Shown: positions 34,391-43,753 of the stretch, piece after piece
Layout of the letters: every line of letters begins with the position of its first letter
Numbering within the stretch: the stretch's first letter is position 1
Assembly (NCBI RefSeq): GCF_019219065.1
Contig: NZ_JAHUWK010000011.1
Location: 124,001-188,000, forward strand
Source of the DNA: Duganella sp. sic0402
GTDB taxonomy: Bacteria > Pseudomonadota > Gammaproteobacteria > Burkholderiales > Burkholderiaceae_D
Length of the DNA stretch: 64,000 nt
Direction of reading: 5' to 3'
Program-made: the position numbers and the translations under genes
The notes under the pieces: generated by a model
Database searches by the model: none
Told to the model about the DNA's origin: nothing
The model's input: the letters and a program-made list of their open reading frames with translations, nothing else

Positions 34391-35137
34391 ATGTACAAAA
34401 TCGTTTTCATGCGCCATGGCGAATCCACCTGGAACCTGTCGAACCGCTTCACCGGCTGGACCGATGTTGACCTGACCGAAAAAGGCATCAATGAGGCCAA
34501 GCAGGCCGGCAAGCTGCTGAAGGACGGCGGCTTCACTTTCGACCTGGCTTACACCTCGGTGCTGAAGCGCGCGGTGCGCACGCTGTGGCTGGCGCTGGAC
34601 GAGATGGACGCGATGTATTTGCCGATCAAGAACGACTGGCGCCTGAACGAGCGCCACTACGGCGCGCTGCAAGGCCTGGACAAGGGCGAAACCGCCGCCA
34701 AGTACGGCGACGAGCAAGTGCTCGTTTGGCGCCGCAGCTACGACACCCCGCCGCCAGCGCTGGAAGCGTCGGACGAGCGCGCCTCGTTCAACGATCCGCG
34801 CTACGCCGGCCTGTCGAAACAACAGATTCCGCTGACCGAGTGCCTGAAAGACACCGTGGCGCGCGTGGTGCCGGTATGGGATGAGGAAATCGCCCCGGCC
34901 ATCAAGGCTGGCAAGAAAATCATCATTTCGGCCCACGGCAACAGCCTGCGCGCGCTGATCAAGATGCTGGACGGCATCAGCGACAGCGATATCGTCGGCC
35001 TCAACATTCCTAACGGCACGCCGCTGGTCTACGAGCTGGACGAGAACCTGAAACCGATCCGTCACTACTACCTGGGTGACGCCGACGCCATCGCCGCCGC
35101 GCAAGCCGCCGTGGCTAACCAGGGTAAGGCCAAGTAG
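34391..35137 (+). CDS. gpmA: 2,3-bisphosphoglycerate-dependent phosphoglycerate mutase
   Basis: The 248-residue protein has the phosphohistidine motif VFMRHGESTWN (His near residue 10), TGWTDVDLTEKG, NERHYGALQGLDKGETAAKYG and the second histidine SAHGNSLRALIKML. It interconverts 3- and 2-phosphoglycerate in glycolysis and gluconeogenesis. Length is standard. Its TAG stop is immediately followed by the TTG start of the envC-like gene, implying coupled expression. Confidence 0.98.
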   Translation: MYKIVFMRHGESTWNLSNRFTGWTDVDLTEKGINEAKQAGKLLKDGGFTFDLAYTSVLKRAVRTLWLALDEMDAMYLPIKNDWRLNERHYGALQGLDKGETAAKYGDEQVLVWRRSYDTPPPALEASDERASFNDPRYAGLSKQQIPLTECLKDTVARVVPVWDEEIAPAIKAGKKIIISAHGNSLRALIKMLDGISDSDIVGLNIPNGTPLVYELDENLKPIRHYYLGDADAIAAAQAAVANQGKAK

Positions 35138-36604
35138 TTGTCTTCTTCGCACCGCCACCTAGCAGCGTTGCTGCTGATGCTGTCGATCGGCGCTGCCGGA
35201 GCCACTTCGGCCGCGCCGTTCGGCAAGACCACCGAGCGCAGCAAGCAGAAAGCGGCGGCCGAGGCTGAGCGCGCCGGCTTGCAGCAAAAATTGTCGGCGC
35301 TGAAAAAAGACATCAGCAAGACCGAAAGTGCCAAGGACGACGCGGCCGATACACTGTCCGAGTCGGAACAGGCGATTTCCGACGCCAACCGCGCGCTGCG
35401 TGACCTGCAGCAGGAGCAGGGCGACACCAACGTCAAGCTGAAACAGCTGTCGGCCGAGCACGACCGGCTGGCCGCTACCGTCGAGCAGCAGAAACAGCAG
35501 CTGTCCAAGCTGCTGCGCGAGCAATACGTGGCCGGCAACGAAGACCGCATCAAGCTGCTGCTGTCCGGCGACAATCCCAACCGCATCAACCGCGAGCTGC
35601 AAATGCTGGCCTACGTCTCGCAGGCGCAGGCGCGGCTGCTGGAAGCGCTGCGCGCCAACCTGAAGGCCGTCGAGGTCAACCAGGAGCAGGCGCAGAACGC
35701 CAAGGATGAGCTGGAAGAAATCGCCCAGGAGCAGCTGCAACAAAAAGCCAAGCTGGAGCAGGAGAAAGGCCGCCGCGCCGCCTTGCTGTCCAGCTTGTCG
35801 AAGAAACTGGTCAGCCAGCGCAAGGAAGCGGGCAATCTGGAAAAAGATGAGCAGCGCATGGCCGGCCTGGTCGACAAGCTGAATAAGCTGATCGCCGAAC
35901 AAGCAGCAGCCGCCGCGGCTGAGAAGAAACGCCAGGAACAGCTGGCGGCCGCGCGCGCCGCCAAAGCCAAGGCAGACGCCGAGGCGCGCGCACTGGCCAA
36001 GGCCAAGGCTGCCGCCGAAGCCGAGCGCAAGCGCCTGGCCAACAATAGCAAGTCCGGCACCATCAAGCCGGCGCAGCCGAATCCGGCCGATGCCATCGAC
36101 AGCGACGAGCCGCCCAAGGTGGCCGCCGTCAAGCCGGCCCCTGCGCCAGTCGACAATACGCCGCCGGCCAAGCCGGCTGACATCGCACTGGCACCAGTCG
36201 CGCCGGCTGGCGCCTTTGCCGCGCTGAAGGGCCAGCTGCGTTCGCCGGTGGCAGGCAAGGTTACCGCCAAGTATGGTTCCCGCCGCGGCGAGGGCCCGAC
36301 CTGGAAAGGCGTATTCATCCGCGCCAGCGAGGGCACCGAGGTGCACGCCGTGGCCACCGGACGGGTGGTGCTGGCCGAGTGGATGCGCGGCTTTGGCAAC
36401 CTGATTATCATCGACCACGGCGGCCAGTATTTAAGTTTGTATGCCAATAACGAGTCCCTGTTCAAGCGCCCGGGCGACACCGTCAAGCCTGGCGAGGTCA
36501 TCTCCAGCGTCGGCAACACCGGCAGTAGTGAAGATTCGGGGCTATACTTCGAACTTCGCCATCAGGGCGCGACATTCGATCCGGCTGGCTGGGTCAAGTT
36601 TTAA
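35138..36604 (+). CDS. envC: EnvC-type murein hydrolase activator
   Basis: The 488-residue protein has a signal peptide (HLAALLLMLSIGAAGATSA) and a long coiled coil rich in Gln, Lys and Glu (about 30-290). An Ala/Pro linker and a C-terminal LytM/M23 domain follow. That domain has GPTWKGVFIRASEGTEVHAV and GLYFELRHQG, where the first zinc-ligand histidine and aspartate of active M23 enzymes are absent, as in EnvC. It would activate amidases for cell division rather than cut the wall. TTG at 35138 is chosen because the first in-frame ATG would remove the charged start of the signal peptide. Confidence 0.92.
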   Translation: MSSSHRHLAALLLMLSIGAAGATSAAPFGKTTERSKQKAAAEAERAGLQQKLSALKKDISKTESAKDDAADTLSESEQAISDANRALRDLQQEQGDTNVKLKQLSAEHDRLAATVEQQKQQLSKLLREQYVAGNEDRIKLLLSGDNPNRINRELQMLAYVSQAQARLLEALRANLKAVEVNQEQAQNAKDELEEIAQEQLQQKAKLEQEKGRRAALLSSLSKKLVSQRKEAGNLEKDEQRMAGLVDKLNKLIAEQAAAAAAEKKRQEQLAAARAAKAKADAEARALAKAKAAAEAERKRLANNSKSGTIKPAQPNPADAIDSDEPPKVAAVKPAPAPVDNTPPAKPADIALAPVAPAGAFAALKGQLRSPVAGKVTAKYGSRRGEGPTWKGVFIRASEGTEVHAVATGRVVLAEWMRGFGNLIIIDHGGQYLSLYANNESLFKRPGDTVKPGEVISSVGNTGSSEDSGLYFELRHQGATFDPAGWVKF

Positions 36605-36619
36605 GGATCGCGGGAAAAC

Positions 36620-38107
36620 ATGCGCAACAACGTCAAGAGCATCGGCCTGATCGGCCTCGGTATGGTGGCTGGTGTGGCCGCTTCGTTCCAGTTTTCCGCC
36701 ATTGCGCAAAAGGTCACGGCAGCGCCGCTGCCGCTGGAGGAACTGCGCCAGCTGTCCGACGTGTTTGGCCTGATCAAGAGCGATTACGTCGAAACCGTCG
36801 ATGACAAAAAGCTGCTGACCGAAGCCATTTCCGGCATGGTGTCCTCGCTCGACCCGCACTCGGTCTACCTGGACAAGAAAGCCTTCCGCGAAATGCGCGA
36901 GACGGTGGCCGGCAAGTTTGTCGGCATCGGCGTGGAAGTGGGACTGGAAGAGGGCTATATCAAGGTGGTGTCGCCGATCGAGGACACGCCAGCTTTCAAA
37001 GCCGGCATCAAGGCCGGCGACCTGATTACCCGCATCGATGGCACGCTGATCAAGGGCATGTCGCTGGACGAGTCGGTGAAGAAGATGCGCGGCGAGCCGC
37101 GCTCCAAGGTCAGTGTCACCATCAGCCGCAAGGACGAGGACAAGCCGCTGGTGTTCAACATCACGCGCGAGGAAATCCGCGTGCAAAGCGTCAAGGCCAA
37201 GATCGTTGAGCCGGGCTATGCGTGGCTGCGCATCTCGCAGTTCCAGGAGCCGACCGTCGACGACATGGCCAAGAAAGTCGCCGCGCTGTACCAGCAGGAT
37301 CCGCATATCAAAGGGCTGGTGCTGGACCTGCGCAACGATCCGGGTGGCGTGGTGCCGGGCGCGATTGGCGTGTCGGCCGCCTTCCTGCCCAAGGACTCGG
37401 TGATCGTCTCCACTAATGGCCAGTTGCTGACCTCCAAGGAGACGTTCTACGGCCGCCAGGAGTTCTATGCGCCGCGCGCCAAGGCCGACCCGCTGGCCAA
37501 GCTGCCGGCCGCGCTGAAGGATGTGCCGATGGTGGTGCTGGTGAACGCCGGTTCGGCCTCGGCCTCGGAAATCGTCGCTGGCGCTTTACAAGACTACAAG
37601 CGCGCCACCATCATGGGCCAGCAGACCTTCGGCAAAGGCTCGGTGCAGACGCTGCGCCAGCTGACCGCCGATACCGCCGTCAAGCTGACCACCGCCCGCT
37701 ACTACACGCCGAAGAACCGCGCCATTCAGGCGCGCGGCATCACGCCGGACCTGCTGGTCGATGAAACCGCCGAAGGTGATGGCCTGAACCGCCTGCGCGT
37801 GCGCGAAGCGGACCTGCAAAAACACCTGGGCAACGACAAAGATCCGCAGGGCGAAGCCAAGCGCGACGCGCTGGAAGATGAACAGCGCATTGCCGCGCTG
37901 GCGAAGAAATACAAGCCGGTGGAATTCGGCTCCAAGGACGACTTCCAGCTGGCGCAGGCGCTGAACCACTTCAAGGGCTTGCCGGTGCAGCTGTCGAAAG
38001 CGGATGCCAAGGCGGAAGCCAAGCCGGCCAACGATGTCGGCGAGAGCAAGCCGGACACGCAGCCCAAGCCCGAAACGCCGCTGAAGCCCGACACCAAATC
38101 CAAATAA
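36620..38107 (+). CDS. C-terminal processing protease (S41, CtpA family)
   Basis: The 495-residue protein has an N-terminal signal or anchor (LIGLGMVAGVAASFQFSAIA) and a PDZ domain (GFxxG-like region GVEVGLEEGYIKVVSPIEDT). The S41 catalytic part has LVNAGSASASEIVAGAL (Ser about 313) and TFGKGSVQT (Lys about 338). A Lys/Pro-rich tail follows. Such periplasmic proteases trim proteins at C-termini, often controlling peptidoglycan hydrolases, which fits its position 15 bp after the EnvC-type gene. Confidence 0.93.
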   Translation: MRNNVKSIGLIGLGMVAGVAASFQFSAIAQKVTAAPLPLEELRQLSDVFGLIKSDYVETVDDKKLLTEAISGMVSSLDPHSVYLDKKAFREMRETVAGKFVGIGVEVGLEEGYIKVVSPIEDTPAFKAGIKAGDLITRIDGTLIKGMSLDESVKKMRGEPRSKVSVTISRKDEDKPLVFNITREEIRVQSVKAKIVEPGYAWLRISQFQEPTVDDMAKKVAALYQQDPHIKGLVLDLRNDPGGVVPGAIGVSAAFLPKDSVIVSTNGQLLTSKETFYGRQEFYAPRAKADPLAKLPAALKDVPMVVLVNAGSASASEIVAGALQDYKRATIMGQQTFGKGSVQTLRQLTADTAVKLTTARYYTPKNRAIQARGITPDLLVDETAEGDGLNRLRVREADLQKHLGNDKDPQGEAKRDALEDEQRIAALAKKYKPVEFGSKDDFQLAQALNHFKGLPVQLSKADAKAEAKPANDVGESKPDTQPKPETPLKPDTKSK

Positions 38108-38137
38108 CGCCACGCGCGCCGACGCCGCATAGAGAAG

Positions 38138-38932
38138 ATGGACGACTCACAACTGCTGCGCTATTCGCGCCACATCCTGCTTGACGAAATCGGCATTGAG
38201 GGCCAGCAAAAGCTGCTGGCCGCGCATGCGCTGGTGATCGGCGCCGGCGGCCTCGGTTCGCCGGCCGCCATGTACCTGGCCTCGGCCGGCGTCGGCCACA
38301 TCACGCTGGTCGACGACGACACGGTCGACCTGACCAACCTGCAGCGCCAGATCGCGCACACCACGGCACGCGTCGGCCAGCCCAAGGCTGAATCGGCGCG
38401 CATCACGCTGCAACAGATCAATCCCGATAGCACCGTCACCGCGCTTGCCGAGCGAGCCGATGACGCGCGCCTTGCGCAACTGGTGGCGGCTGCCGATGTG
38501 GTGCTGGACTGTACCGACAATTTCGCCACGCGCCACGCCGTCAACCGCGCCTGCGTGGCTGCCGGCAAGCCGCTGGTGTCCGGCGCAGTGATCCGCTTCG
38601 ACGGCCAGATCAGCGTGTTCGATCCGCGTAGCGGAGATCAGCCTTGCTACTCCTGCCTGTTCCCGCAGGACCAAAAATTTGAAGATGTGGCGTGTTCCAC
38701 CATGGGGGTGTTCGCGCCGCTGGTGGGCGTGGTCGGCGCCATGCAGGCCGCGGAAGCGCTGAAGCTGCTGATGGGCGTGGGCCGCTCGCTGTCCGGACGG
38801 CTGATGATGCTGGATGGCTTGCACATGGAGTGGACCAGCATCGGTGTCGGCCGCAACGGCGCTTGCCCGGTGTGCGCGGATACAGCGCACGCCGTATCGA
38901 AGCGAGCGCCCGCAAGCGCAATTAAGGCGTAA
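38138..38932 (+). CDS. moeB: Molybdopterin-synthase adenylyltransferase MoeB (ThiF/HesA family)
   Basis: The 264-residue protein has RYSRHILLDEIGIEGQQKL at the start, nucleotide-binding VIGAGGLGSPAAMYLASAG, DDDTVDLTNLQRQ, and VVLDCTDNFATRHAVN. The structural zinc pairs are CYSC and CPVC. MoeB adenylates the C-terminus of MoaD; ThiF does the same to ThiS, and sequence alone cannot fully separate these roles. No molybdenum or thiamine genes are next to it. Confidence 0.9.
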   Translation: MDDSQLLRYSRHILLDEIGIEGQQKLLAAHALVIGAGGLGSPAAMYLASAGVGHITLVDDDTVDLTNLQRQIAHTTARVGQPKAESARITLQQINPDSTVTALAERADDARLAQLVAAADVVLDCTDNFATRHAVNRACVAAGKPLVSGAVIRFDGQISVFDPRSGDQPCYSCLFPQDQKFEDVACSTMGVFAPLVGVVGAMQAAEALKLLMGVGRSLSGRLMMLDGLHMEWTSIGVGRNGACPVCADTAHAVSKRAPASAIKA

Positions 38933-39069
38933 GGTCTTGTAAAGAAACTGTCATATTAAGCAGTCATTAAGCGCCAAAGCAGATAAATTAGGCCTAAAAG
39001 TCGCCATGGCCAGCATTCCGCCTTATACTCTGCACTCATTTTTATTTGTTGCTTATCCGTTGCCAAATT

Positions 39070-39525
39070 ATGAAAAAGCTTAACCTTCACCGCCGTGCCG
39101 TCCAACGTTTGCAGCGCGGCTTTACGCTGATCGAAATCATGGTGGTGGTGGTGATCATGGGCGTGCTGGCTGCGCTGGTGGTGCCCAAGCTGCTGAACCG
39201 TGCCGGTGAATCGAAGATCGCCGCCGCCAAGGTCGACATCGCGACCATCATGCAGGCGCTGAAACTGTACAAGCTGGATAACCAGCGCTACCCGACCACC
39301 GAACAGGGCCTGCAGGCGCTGATCGAGAAGCCAACCGGCGGCCCGGCCGCCAACGGCTGGAAGGCCGGCGGCTATGTCGAGAAGATGCCGCGCGACCCTT
39401 GGGGCAACCCCTACCAATACCTGTCGCCTGGCATCAAGGGCGAGATCGATGTGTTCTCCTACGGCGCCGACGGCCAGCCGGGTGGCACCGGCGATGACGC
39501 CGACATCGGTTCCTGGGATAACTGA
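39070..39525 (+). CDS. gspG: Type II secretion major pseudopilin GspG
   Basis: The 151-residue protein has a basic leader and the prepilin cleavage site QRGFTLIEIMVVVVIMGVLA (cut after Gly, Glu at +5). The GspG C-terminal hallmarks are KLDNQRYPTTEQGLQALIEK, WGNPYQYLSPG and FSYGADGQPGGTGDDADIG with calcium-binding aspartates. It forms the main shaft of the pseudopilus. The longer frame from 39046 is not used. It is the first gene of the operon. Confidence 0.97.
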   Translation: MKKLNLHRRAVQRLQRGFTLIEIMVVVVIMGVLAALVVPKLLNRAGESKIAAAKVDIATIMQALKLYKLDNQRYPTTEQGLQALIEKPTGGPAANGWKAGGYVEKMPRDPWGNPYQYLSPGIKGEIDVFSYGADGQPGGTGDDADIGSWDN

Positions 39526-39546
39526 CCGCTGACGGGAGCAGGCATC

Positions 39547-40017
39547 ATGGGCGCGGGCCAGCGTGGCTTCACGCTGATCGAACTGCTGGTGGTGATGGTC
39601 ATCCTGGGCATCACGCTGGGAGTGGTGTCGCTCAGCGCCGCGCCCAGCCAGAAACAATCGCTGGAGCAGGACGCCAAGCGCATCGCGCTGCTGCTGCAAC
39701 TGGCGCGCGACGAAGCCATCGTCCGCAACCGCTTGATCGCCTTCGAAGCCGGCAGCGACAGCTACCGTTTCATGGTCCGCAACGACAACCGCGAGTGGGA
39801 GCAGGTGGTGCAGGATGACTTGTTGCGCGAGCGTGAATTCAAGCGCGCGCCGGTGACGCTGATGCTGGAACCGCAGCCGGCGGTGCAGGACGGTGCAATG
39901 CGCATCATCTTTGGGCGCGAGCCGGTCGACAAGCCGTTTGTGCTGACCATGGCCGCCGACGACGGCAACCGGGTTGTCATCCGCGCCGACGGTATCGGCC
40001 ATTTCACGGTGGACTAG
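39547..40017 (+). CDS. gspH: Type II secretion minor pseudopilin GspH
   Basis: The 156-residue protein starts MGAGQRGFTLIELLVVMVIL, a very short leader with the prepilin cleavage motif. A GspH/FimT domain follows (QDAKRIALLLQLARDEAIVR and DRVVIRADGIG-like end). It joins GspI, J and K at the pseudopilus tip or along its shaft. It lies 21 bases after gspG; the gspI ATG starts one base after its stop. Confidence 0.94.
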   Translation: MGAGQRGFTLIELLVVMVILGITLGVVSLSAAPSQKQSLEQDAKRIALLLQLARDEAIVRNRLIAFEAGSDSYRFMVRNDNREWEQVVQDDLLREREFKRAPVTLMLEPQPAVQDGAMRIIFGREPVDKPFVLTMAADDGNRVVIRADGIGHFTVD

Positions 40018-40018
40018 T

Positions 40019-40390
40019 ATGCGCCGCACGTCCTCCCAAGGTTTCACCATGCTGGAAGTGCTGGTCGCGCTGATGATTGTCGCCACCGCGCTGATCGCAT
40101 CGCTACGCGCGGTCGGCAGCCTGACCTCCAATAGCGACGGCCTGCGCGCCAATATGATGGCCACCTGGTCGGCCGAGAACCGGCTGGTGCAGCTGCGCCT
40201 GTCGCGCGTCTTTCCTTCAATCGGCAAAACCACCTTCGAATGCCCGCAGGGCGAGCTGCAACTGATGTGCGAGGAGGAAGTCATCGCCAGCCCGAATCCG
40301 CGCTTCCGCCGGGTGGAGGTCAGTGTGTATGAAGCCAGTCATCCGGAGCGCCGGATTATCAAGCTGGTGCAACTGGTGCTGAATTCATGA
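40019..40390 (+). CDS. gspI: Type II secretion minor pseudopilin GspI
   Basis: The 123-residue protein begins MRRTSSQGFTMLEVLVALMI with cleavage after Gly and Glu at +5. The GspI domain follows (NMMATWSAENRLVQLRLSR, CPQGELQLMCEEEV). It initiates the tip complex with GspJ and GspK. A longer frame from 39974 overlaps gspH and was rejected. Its end overlaps gspJ by four bases (ATGA). Confidence 0.94.
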   Translation: MRRTSSQGFTMLEVLVALMIVATALIASLRAVGSLTSNSDGLRANMMATWSAENRLVQLRLSRVFPSIGKTTFECPQGELQLMCEEEVIASPNPRFRRVEVSVYEASHPERRIIKLVQLVLNS

Positions 40391-41043
40391 CGGCGCATGG
40401 TAAAAAGACGCGCGGCTTCACGCTGATCGAACTGCTGCTGGCGATCTTCATCCTGGCGATGATGGCGGTGCTGGGCTGGCGCGGCCTGGATAGCATTGTC
40501 CGCTCGCGTGGCACGCTGACTGCCGAGATGGACCAGACGCGCGGCCTGCAACTGGCCTTCGCGCAGATGCAGAGCGATTGCGCCCACATGGCCAACAACA
40601 CGCTGCTGCGCAGCCGCGCCTTCCTGCAGGCCGAAGACAACCGCATCACGCTGGTGCGCATGGTGCTGGCCGAGAATCAGCCGACCCGCTTGCAGGTGGT
40701 GTCTTACCGCGTCAACGCGGACGGCGTGCTGACGCGGCGCGAGTCCGCCGCCACGCGCGAACTCGCGCAACTGGACAATCTGTGGCAGGCGGCGCTGAGC
40801 GATGTGGACACCAATACCTCGGTGGCGCTGCAAGCGAATGTGCAGAATATGGTGATGCGCCTGTGGGTGCCGGGCCCGAATGCCGGCCCGGTCCAGAACG
40901 CGGCCAATGCCGGCGGCTGGCGCCAGGCTGCTGGTGTGTCGACTGCAGGCGGCGTGCCCGCGCCGACCGGGCTGGAAGTGTCACTGTCGTTGCAAGGACA
41001 GCAAATCCCGATGGTCAAGGCTTTCCTGCTGGGGGCACTGTGA
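40387..41043 (+). CDS. gspJ: Type II secretion minor pseudopilin GspJ
   Basis: The 218-residue protein starts with a leader and KTRGFTLIELLLAIFILAMM. The GspJ region follows (DQTRGLQLAFAQMQSDCAHM, DNRITLVRMVLAENQ, SYRVNADGVLTRRESAATRE). It is part of the tip complex of the pseudopilus. Both ends overlap neighbours: ATGA with gspI and GTGA with gspK. Confidence 0.94.
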   Translation: MTAHGKKTRGFTLIELLLAIFILAMMAVLGWRGLDSIVRSRGTLTAEMDQTRGLQLAFAQMQSDCAHMANNTLLRSRAFLQAEDNRITLVRMVLAENQPTRLQVVSYRVNADGVLTRRESAATRELAQLDNLWQAALSDVDTNTSVALQANVQNMVMRLWVPGPNAGPVQNAANAGGWRQAAGVSTAGGVPAPTGLEVSLSLQGQQIPMVKAFLLGAL

Positions 41044-41984
41044 AGCTGCAACGGCAAAAAGGCGTCGCCATCGTAACCGCGCTGCTGCTCAGCACTCTGG
41101 CGGTGACCATCGTCACCAGCCTGTTCTGGTTACAGCAGGTGCAGGTGCGCTCGATGGAGAACCAGCGCCTGCAACTGCAAACGCGCTGGATCTTGCGCGG
41201 CGCGCTGGACCTGAGCCGCTTGATACTCAACCAGGATTTTCTGGACTCGCCTAATTACACGCAGCTGAACGGCGTGTGGGCCACGCCGCTGGAAGAAACG
41301 CGGCTGGACGATTATGTTGAGCGCGAGCGCTTGCAAGGTGAAAGTTTTGACGCCACGCTGGCGGGCCGCATGGTCGACGCCCAGTCGCGCTACAATCTTG
41401 GCAATCTGGCCAATGGCAAGATGGTGAATACCGCTGAGCGGGAGGTGTTTGAGCGCCTGCTGACCAATCTGCGCCTGGATTCCGGCCTGGCACAGAGCGT
41501 GGCGAATATGGTGGCGCAGTCGAACGCGTTGCAGGTGCCGCAACAGCCGCAGCAGGGCGGCAACAACGAGCCGATGGGACTGGTGCGGGTGGAGGATCTG
41601 CTGGCGGTGAGCGGCTTTACGCCGCAGGCCATTGAGCAGCTGCGGGATTATGTGATTGTGCTGCCGCCCGGCCGCAAGGTCGGGGTGAATGTGAACACCG
41701 CGCCGGCCGAGCTGTTGTCGGCGCTGGTGCCGGGGCTGTCGCTGTCGGATGCGGCGGCCATGGTCAGCGCGCGCAAGACGGTGTACTACCTGGACAAGGC
41801 CCGCTTCACCGCCTTGCAGCAGGTGAGTAACAAGCCGATTGGGGCGGAATGGAGCGTGCGTAGCGATTACTTCCTGGCCTACAGCCGGGTGAGGCTGGAC
41901 CGCGCCACGCTGGAGTCGCAGTCGCTGCTGGTGCGGGAGGCCAATCTGCCGATCACCAGAGTGGAATGGATACGGGAATACTAG
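41040..41984 (+). CDS. gspK: Type II secretion minor pseudopilin GspK
   Basis: The 314-residue protein begins at GTG with MKLQRQKGVAIVTALLLSTL. It lacks Glu at +5, as GspK proteins do. Regions LAGRMVDAQSRYNLGNLAN and VGVNVNTAPAELLSALVPGL (helix-hairpin-helix) are typical. It caps the pseudopilus tip. The GTG overlaps the TGA of gspJ. A frame from 40578 lies inside gspJ and is spurious upstream of 41040. Confidence 0.93.
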   Translation: MKLQRQKGVAIVTALLLSTLAVTIVTSLFWLQQVQVRSMENQRLQLQTRWILRGALDLSRLILNQDFLDSPNYTQLNGVWATPLEETRLDDYVERERLQGESFDATLAGRMVDAQSRYNLGNLANGKMVNTAEREVFERLLTNLRLDSGLAQSVANMVAQSNALQVPQQPQQGGNNEPMGLVRVEDLLAVSGFTPQAIEQLRDYVIVLPPGRKVGVNVNTAPAELLSALVPGLSLSDAAAMVSARKTVYYLDKARFTALQQVSNKPIGAEWSVRSDYFLAYSRVRLDRATLESQSLLVREANLPITRVEWIREY

Positions 41985-41991
41985 AACGGCG

Positions 41992-42015
41992 ATGAACGAA
42001 AGCGAGATCCTTTGA
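41992..42015 (+). other. Seven-codon frame overlapping the gspL start
   Basis: ATG AAC GAA AGC GAG ATC CTT TGA runs into the TTG start of gspL, its TGA overlapping the TTG by two bases. It could allow reinitiation at the weak TTG start. This is a positional observation only; no strong ribosome-binding site precedes the ATG. Confidence 0.25.
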
Positions 42016-43247
42016 CTACATTATTTATCCGCTATCCGGCCAAGGCCAGCATCGACAGCGGCGCGGCGCAGACCTGTCCGTTTGCGCTGGTGGGCGACGG
42101 CGGCAACCTGTTGCAGCAAGGCGCTTCGCCGCTGGGCAATCTGGGCGCCATGGTGGTCTCGGCACGCCGCGTCACGCTGTTGCTGGCCGCCTCCGATGTC
42201 ACGCTGTTGCGGGTCAAGGCGCCGCCGCTGTCGGCCGCCAAGCTGAAGGCCGCCTTGCCCGCGCTGGTGGAAGAACATGTGCTGGGCGATCCGGCCGACT
42301 GCGTGCTGGCTGCCGGCGCCGCCGATGATGAAGGCGTGCGCACCGTCGCCGTGGTGCAGCGCGCCTGGCTGGAAGTGCTGGTCAAGGCGCTGATCGCGCA
42401 GGGCGCGCAGGCGGTGTCTGTGGTGCCGTCGCAGCTGTGCCTGCCGTTCCAGCCGGGCGCCGTGTCGGCCGCGCTGGTACCGGGCGACGCCGGTTACGAC
42501 CTGGTGATGCGCCAGTCGCAGTTTGAAGGCCTGGGCATGACGCTGCCGGCGCAGCCGCAGGCCGCGCTGCAGACGTTGCGTGCGCTGGCCGGTGAGCAGC
42601 CGGTCACGCTGTATGTCTCGGCCGCGCAGAAGGCGCAATTCGCCGCGCCGGCCCTGGAAATCCCGCACCTGACGCTGGAAGAGGACCACTGGGCGCACTG
42701 GGTGGCGGCGGCGCGCGGTGCTGGCCTGGACCTGGCGCCGGCGGTGGGCGACCACGGCGCATCGGCGCGCGCATGGCAGCGCTGGCGCTGGCCGCTGCGC
42801 ATCGGCGCGCTGGCGCTGCTGATCAATGTGGTGGGCATGAATATCGAATGGATGCGTCTCAAGGGCGAAGCCAGGGCAGTGGTGCAATCGATGGCGCAGA
42901 CTTTCAAGTCGGTGTATCCGAACGAACCGCTGGTGGCGGCGCCGCAGGACCAGATGCGCCGCAACATCCGCCTGGCCAAGGCAAATAGCGGCGAAGCTGG
43001 CGGCGACGAATTCGTCACGCTGAGTGCAGCCTTCGGTGAAGCGCTCAGCGTGTTGCCGCGCAAGGACATCATCGCCACGCTGGAATACAAGGACCACGCG
43101 CTGCTGGTCAAGGTCAAGCCGAATATGGTGGATGCGGCGGCGGTGCAGCAGCTGCGCGATGCGCTGGCCAGCCGCAAGCTGGGCATGCAGGAACCCACGC
43201 CGGGCAGCTGGAAAATCGCGCCTGCCGCCGCTGGAGCAAAATCATGA
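42012..43247 (+). CDS. gspL: Type II secretion inner-membrane protein GspL
   Basis: The 411-residue protein has the actin-like cytoplasmic domain (TLFIRYPAKASIDSGAAQTC at the start). A membrane helix near 270-288 (WPLRIGALALLINVVGMNIE) and a periplasmic ferredoxin-like domain (DIIATLEYKDHALLVKVKP) follow. GspL recruits the GspE ATPase and pairs with GspM. TTG at 42012 was taken as start because the next in-frame Met is 47 codons in and would remove the conserved N-terminal strand. Confidence 0.92.
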   Translation: MTTLFIRYPAKASIDSGAAQTCPFALVGDGGNLLQQGASPLGNLGAMVVSARRVTLLLAASDVTLLRVKAPPLSAAKLKAALPALVEEHVLGDPADCVLAAGAADDEGVRTVAVVQRAWLEVLVKALIAQGAQAVSVVPSQLCLPFQPGAVSAALVPGDAGYDLVMRQSQFEGLGMTLPAQPQAALQTLRALAGEQPVTLYVSAAQKAQFAAPALEIPHLTLEEDHWAHWVAAARGAGLDLAPAVGDHGASARAWQRWRWPLRIGALALLINVVGMNIEWMRLKGEARAVVQSMAQTFKSVYPNEPLVAAPQDQMRRNIRLAKANSGEAGGDEFVTLSAAFGEALSVLPRKDIIATLEYKDHALLVKVKPNMVDAAAVQQLRDALASRKLGMQEPTPGSWKIAPAAAGAKS

Positions 43248-43753
43248 GCAAACAGAATCCCATCGAAACGCTGCGCGCGCGCGCCACTGCCTTCTGGCAG
43301 GTGCGCACCGAGCAGGAACGCAAGCTGCTGCGCATCGGCGGCGTGGTGGTCGGACTGGGGCTGTTTTACAGCTTGCTGGTTGATCCCGCGCTGACCGGCC
43401 GCGCCCAGTTGCACAAGGAACTGCCGCAGCTGCATCAGCAGGCGGCCGAGATGCAGGTGATGGCGCGCGAAGCGCAGGCACTGAAAGGCCAGAACAATAT
43501 CGCGCCGACGCCGATGACGCGCGATAACCTGAGCGCCGGCCTGGCCGCGCGCGGCCTCACGCCGCAATCGCTCAACGTCACCGGCGAATACGCCAAGCTG
43601 GCCTTCAACGGCGTGCAGTACGCAGGCGTGGTGGCCTGGCTGGATGCGGTGCGCACCGAAAGCCGCATCAATGTGGTGGACGCCAGCTTTACCGCGCAGG
43701 ACACGGCGGGCGTGGTCAACGCCACGCTGACGCTGCGCCAGGGAGCCCGATGA
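43244..43753 (+). CDS. gspM: Type II secretion inner-membrane protein GspM
   Basis: The 169-residue protein has a short cytoplasmic start, RATAFWQVRTEQERKLLRIG, one membrane helix (GVVVGLGLFYSLLVDPAL) and a periplasmic ferredoxin-like domain (GVQYAGVVAWLDAVRTESR, NVVDASFTAQDTAGVVNATL). It partners GspL. It overlaps gspL by four bases (ATGA) and gspN by four bases (ATGA). Confidence 0.92.
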   Translation: MSKQNPIETLRARATAFWQVRTEQERKLLRIGGVVVGLGLFYSLLVDPALTGRAQLHKELPQLHQQAAEMQVMAREAQALKGQNNIAPTPMTRDNLSAGLAARGLTPQSLNVTGEYAKLAFNGVQYAGVVAWLDAVRTESRINVVDASFTAQDTAGVVNATLTLRQGAR

